From Ophioderma brevispina (taxonomy: Eukaryota; Echinodermata; Ophiuroidea; Amphilepidida; Ophiodermatidae), in assembly GCA_023653785.1 (NCBI GenBank), contig JAMKCH010014282.1, positions 1-64,000 on the forward strand: a stretch of 64,000 nt of DNA, written 5' to 3'. Both the position numbers and the translations under genes were made by a program. The notes beneath the pieces are model-generated. The model was not told where the DNA came from. It did no database searches and saw only the letters and a program-made list of their open reading frames with translations. Position 1 is the first letter of the stretch; every line of letters begins with the position of its first letter. Of this stretch, positions 59,746-64,000 are shown one piece after another.

Positions 59746-61960
59746 TCGATGGTACCCCGTATATAGTTCAAAACGTTTGAATTAGTGTTCTCATACTTCA
59801 AAAAAATTTGAACCCATATATTTTGGGACAACAATTTTGAGCTATTATTATTATGCTATTTATGGCATTATAAATGATATGAAGTGAGTATTTACAACAA
59901 TCATGTTTGAGAACAATTACAAAGATTAGAAAGATGGTCTTTTAGTGATAGTTTTTCGAAAGCCTACCAGTTTTCTTCGAAAACTGTGTTTTGAGTCGAT
60001 AATCCGTAGGTTTATCTTGATAAAACTATGTTTTCAGTGAAAAAACTAAGATATGGAGCAAAAAACTGGGGTTTTCAGTTGAAACCAAGGTTTTTTTCAT
60101 AAAAAAGTTTGTTTTCAAATATGTCGAAACATTTAGCAAAAGTACCTTTTTTATAAAGTCAAAGCAGCAAGAAATACATTTTAGCACAAAAAATCCTACT
60201 GGGACTGTTTCATGGCCATAACTATATACACTAAGAAAGGCAATGGTGTGAGCATCAGAAAGTAAAAGGTTCAATCAATGGTGCGCGCAATAATGTTATA
60301 GCGATGTATTAAAAAAAACAGGATGGCCAGGCTTGCGGCCCAAAGTCTCTCAATATTAGCAATAAAACTCCACCAAAAATCCATTACAGCAATTACAGAC
60401 ACGAAACACAATCACAAACCGATTTCCCTACCGATTTAGGCGCGCGTTGATGTTAGTTAATGGGCAGCTGATATGGAGGGTTTTGGCCCCGACGAAGATA
60501 TGGTACAACCGTCATGGACCAGATAAAAATAAGCAAATACAAATTTTAAAGAAAAAACCAAAATTCATCATAGATCCTGAAGTAGATTCTTTTTTACAGG
60601 AATCAGGGGCGGATGCTCGCACTTTCAGCAACTGCTGACCATGGCCCCCATAAAATATTGCTCTCTGGGCCCCTTCCCCCTCCAAAAAAAAAATTAAAAA
60701 AAAAGGAAAAGAAGAAAAAAAATCACGCCAGTTGTTACCAGGCGAAGATTTATGGGGAAAACCCAGTGTCCTTTCAGAACATCAACATTGCCCATATAGG
60801 ACACTGCGTCCCACACATTTTTTACTACCAAAATGCGACGGGGCCCAGTAGGCCCAGGTACTAATACAATTTGGCCTTTAATTAAAAATTTTCGTGCTAC
60901 AGGACCTGGGGCATACTTAAATGACAACAATATTATTTAACACGAAAAGTTGTGTCCCCACATGAAAAGAGGGCACATTAGTAGAAGAAAAATGAATATA
61001 TAAATTTATTTCAGAATATCAGTGAACAATGGGATATACCACAAGCGTAAACATAACCTCAACATGGCCAAGCGAACAATGGAGCTATGATATTCAATAA
61101 TCGAGCCGGGACACACTTCACATTTCTTTCACAATCTGGTCGATTGTTAATATTGTGCAAGCAGTTGATAGATTTCGAATGTTATTTGTGCTTGACGAAT
61201 TGCGCGTAAGTTCTTTCCTCCGTTCGCGAGAAAAGAAATCTTGTGAGATCCTACGTGTGGTCAATACTTGACCATATGATTTTTATTTTTATCGAAACAG
61301 AACATGTAAAGGGACCCAATTCATGAAAGAGAAAGCCATGCAAGGACTGGCCTAATTTGTGCATTTATATTCAATTTACCAAAGAAAAGGCCCAATGTAT
61401 TCAGCGACCACATTTTTAAAAATCACGAGCGAGGTGGTATATTGCCCTTAAGGTCATGAACGATACTAGAGATCAATACGGGGAAGTCATAACACCTGAT
61501 TATAGCTTGAAATCTTTTCAACAGTGTAAGCAGTAACAATGGACCTGCATACCCGTTGAGAAAAGATCTGAGTGTTTTTAGGTTGATTGTTGAATATCAT
61601 TAGCTCTATTGTTCCTTGAGTTTAAGTTGTACCTATTGGTCACTGACATTCTGGAAAGTACATTGAGTTGATTATTTTATTCATTTCTAATAATGGAATC
61701 TTTTCTTTGGGGATACAGCTTTCTGGTTTACATAATATTGAAACTTTTAGTGAAGGAAGTAAGTGATCCCTAGCGCTGGAGCACGAAAAAGGTCGTTAAA
61801 TCGTGAACGTATTCAGGTCACAGGGGGTTAAGATCTTTTGCAAAATTCATATCCTTTTGGCACCCGGTCCCCCAGTTATCAAATAGGAACCGTTCATAAA
61901 AACTTGTATTTTGTATGAAAATGGTTGTCCATATGATTTTATGTGGGGTTGACGTTAGGT
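59746..61960. other. No gene recognised
   Basis: AT-rich sequence. A C-rich and A-rich stretch at 60660-60720 is low complexity. No splice-bounded open frames stand out. Confidence 0.4.
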
Positions 61961-61964
61961 TTTT

Positions 61965-62050
61965 AACGGATTAAAAGGGGCTCTGATATTTTGAGATCCT
62001 AAAAGGGGGACGCCTAAAAATTCTAATTTTTTTCACACCCCTTACAAGTA
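61965..62050. repeat. Simple interspersed unit, related to 63397-63600
   Basis: Contains AAAAGGGGCTCTGATATTTT, GAGATCCTAAAAGGGGG and TTTTTTTCACACCCCTTA, the same string order as the units near 63.4-63.6 kb. Confidence 0.75.
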
Positions 62051-62574
62051 AAAAGTGTTTGACAACCGCTACATTAAACAAATTTGTATTGGTTTCAGGG
62101 GTATAAAACACCAGTACCTGTTAAAAATTAAACGGCTAAAAAAAAAGGCTTTGGACTGGCAGATGGGACTCACTACATGCAGAAACGTAAAATAAATGGA
62201 GCCGTAAAAATACGAAAAACCATTGCAGGGAACGTAAAAAACGGCGTAAAATTCAAGCTTCAACGTTATGGTTGGTTTGACTTGTTTTAAACAAAAAATA
62301 TTACAATTTAAAACGTGATTACAATTCTTGGACAAATTTTCCGTGTAGGTATGGCATCATACAAACGATTGTATTTAGTTACCATGTGGTTGTGAAAAAG
62401 TTATATTTCAGGCACAAACCAATTTAGAGAAAAGAAAAAAAGGCAATAAACAAACGGAAAACGTGAAGAAAATAGATTTAAAACCAGTGTATACACTGGT
62501 TTTTATGGAACTGTACACTTCTAATGTCCACCAATGACTTAATACCTCATATGAATAAACTTATACACGTACCT

Positions 62575-62645
62575 TCATAGGTTCGAACCAGGGCATTAAG
62601 ATTACAAGTCCTAAACCATTATCCACTACCTACATGTCTTTACTA
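62575..62645 (-). repeat. tRNA-like sequence, probable SINE head
   Basis: The minus strand has an A-box-like TAGTGGATAATGG and, about 35 bases on, a perfect B-box GGTTCGAACC. These are the internal RNA polymerase III promoter of tRNA genes and tRNA-derived SINEs. The acceptor and T stems do not pair well, so it is not a functional tRNA. The anticodon-like loop is CTTGTAATC. Confidence 0.55.
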
Positions 62646-63396
62646 ATAGCAGATGCAAAATTAAATATATGTGTGTACTATACCGTTTTTCAAATTTTAA
62701 ACTATATATAATACAAAAAGGATGAAAAGGGAAAAGGGTTTTAAAACTATTTTAGATAATGATAGGGAATAGATTTTGCATTTTTTAATGACGTTATTAC
62801 AACCGTAGTGGACACATTTTTAGGTAAAACTGTAAAACGATTTCATTAGTTCGTATCTTACTTAAAAACAAGTTAAGTTACAAAAGAACGTATAGTATTA
62901 CGAAAAATATAATAACGTTTCTACTACCTTTTTCAAAATGTTGTAGTATATTTTTTAACCACTGTATTACATTTTTCTGCTTCCAAATTGTAGTTTTAAG
63001 TTAGGTATAGCAATAAAGCGTGGATTATTGAATAATTGGGGTTTACCGTATTGAAAAGGGAAAGTCTGGTAAACTTAGGAAACATTTTTAACAGTTAAAT
63101 TACCAACAGCGATTAGCAGCAGTGACCAACAGGATCAAAACTATGAATCAAATCGCACCATTTTAAGACCAGATTTTAAAATTTCTTTAGTTATAAGGGG
63201 GGGGGGGCACATTACCTCAGATCTTTCTCGTCCGCGACACCCCTTAGTTAGGAAAACGTCACCAACATTTTTTAACGGAGTTGGGGTATTTTTTTACCCT
63301 TAAAGGAGGGCACGGGTATAGGAAAAAAATCGCCTTCTTGCTCATGAAAATGGGGGTCTATCTGCATCTTTTGGGGTTAACGAATATTTCACGAAT

Positions 63397-63600
63397 AAAA
63401 ATGGGCTCTGAGTTGTGAGATCCAAAAACGGGGGACCTGAAAAAATCTGATTTTTTTTCACCCCTTGGCATTTTTTGTTAGGTTCCTTAACCAATTGTAA
63501 ACGGTTTCTTTAATATATGAAAAAAAAGGGGCTCTGATTTTTGAGATCCAAAAAAAGTGGGGGGGGGGCTAGCTGAAAAATCTGATTTTTTTACCCTTGA
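63397..63600. repeat. Two-unit tandem repeat, about 130-base period
   Basis: Units at about 63397 and 63528 contain GGGCTCTGA, GAGATCCAAAAA, a G-run, CTGAAAAA(A)TCTGATTTTT and ACCAATTGTA in the same order. A related unit lies at 61965-62050. Confidence 0.8.
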
Positions 63601-64000
63601 ATTTTGTAACACTCCTTAAAACCAATTGTACTGGTTCTTGAAGGTATGAAACAAACTACATTCATAGAGTTTTCTGGATAGGCTATAGGCGTGACCATCA
63701 GGATCATTTCTGAGGGTAACACCCCACTCACCACCCCACTAGTCACATTAAGCGACAATCATTGCGTCGCGATCGCGAGGCTCCCACATAAAGCTGCTGG
63801 ACCAAGGCCCTTCCTTAAATCCGCCCGCTGAATTGAAAGGAATAGTAAAGGCATATAGACCCGTTGATATCAGAACACAGTTTTGTAAATTACATATAAT
63901 ATTTTTTTAATATATATAACAAGCTGTGGCTTGCGTATTTCATAGGAGATTACGTTTATAAGTACTTTCCATCACCTCCGTTCCTCGGAATGTTTTATTA

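Noticed and set aside
62575..62645. Functional tRNA gene
   Set aside because: A- and B-boxes are present but the acceptor and T stems do not pair; better read as a SINE head.

Overview
The window looks like AT-rich, intron-rich animal genomic DNA. Evidence for this is short coding exons of 20 to 220 bases with GT...AG borders, an adhesion-GPCR gene, C-type lectin exons, many non-autonomous inverted-repeat elements and degenerate LINE pieces. The gene content and repeat style suggest a marine invertebrate deuterostome, probably an echinoderm. That is an inference from style; no diagnostic marker gene is present. There are no prokaryotic operons, rRNA genes or CRISPR arrays, and most open frames longer than 60 codons are chance.

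Main gene (minus strand, about 2-27 kb, possibly starting near 40 kb). Reading from high to low coordinates, I reconstruct by splice sites and codon phase: a hydrophobic signal-peptide-like exon (39822-39876); a complete three-exon C-type lectin domain (26041 to 25338); a second copy of the same three exons carrying indels (23172 to 22462); an open exon of unknown fold (21607-21810); a Thr/Pro-rich mucin-like stalk with about 30-residue repeats (12817 to about 11480); eight short exons forming a GAIN domain with a GPS motif (11366 to 6489); and six exons carrying seven transmembrane segments of the secretin/adhesion GPCR type (5892 to 2049). A possible cytoplasmic-tail exon lies at 1-235. The phases fit exactly through the GAIN exons and from the GPS exon to TM3. 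Several frame breaks occur in the GPS, TM4, TM5 and TM6 exons. The proposed protein is a lectin-headed, mucin-stalked adhesion GPCR. The GAIN-7TM part is strong, and the link to the lectin exons is inferred.

The lectin region is a 2.9-kb tandem duplication (22106-24974 and 24975-27893). The copies differ mainly by one- or two-base indels, so either one copy is decaying or the assembly is poorly polished here. Indel noise of this kind would also explain the frame breaks in the receptor.

28-40 kb is mostly mobile-element sequence: a LINE 3' end, a 4.2-kb foldback built of modules containing the CCAAGATGGC motif (with a nested MITE and a 5'-truncated LINE), an exact 340-base repeat, and another MITE. 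40-52 kb has an inverted-repeat element, a diverged 0.6-kb duplication, two small in-phase candidate exons of an unidentified minus-strand gene, a 122-base near-perfect hairpin and a MITE with perfect 62-base inverted termini. 52-64 kb holds microsatellites, a degenerate LINE reverse transcriptase, a tRNA-like SINE head and simple repeats, with no confident gene.
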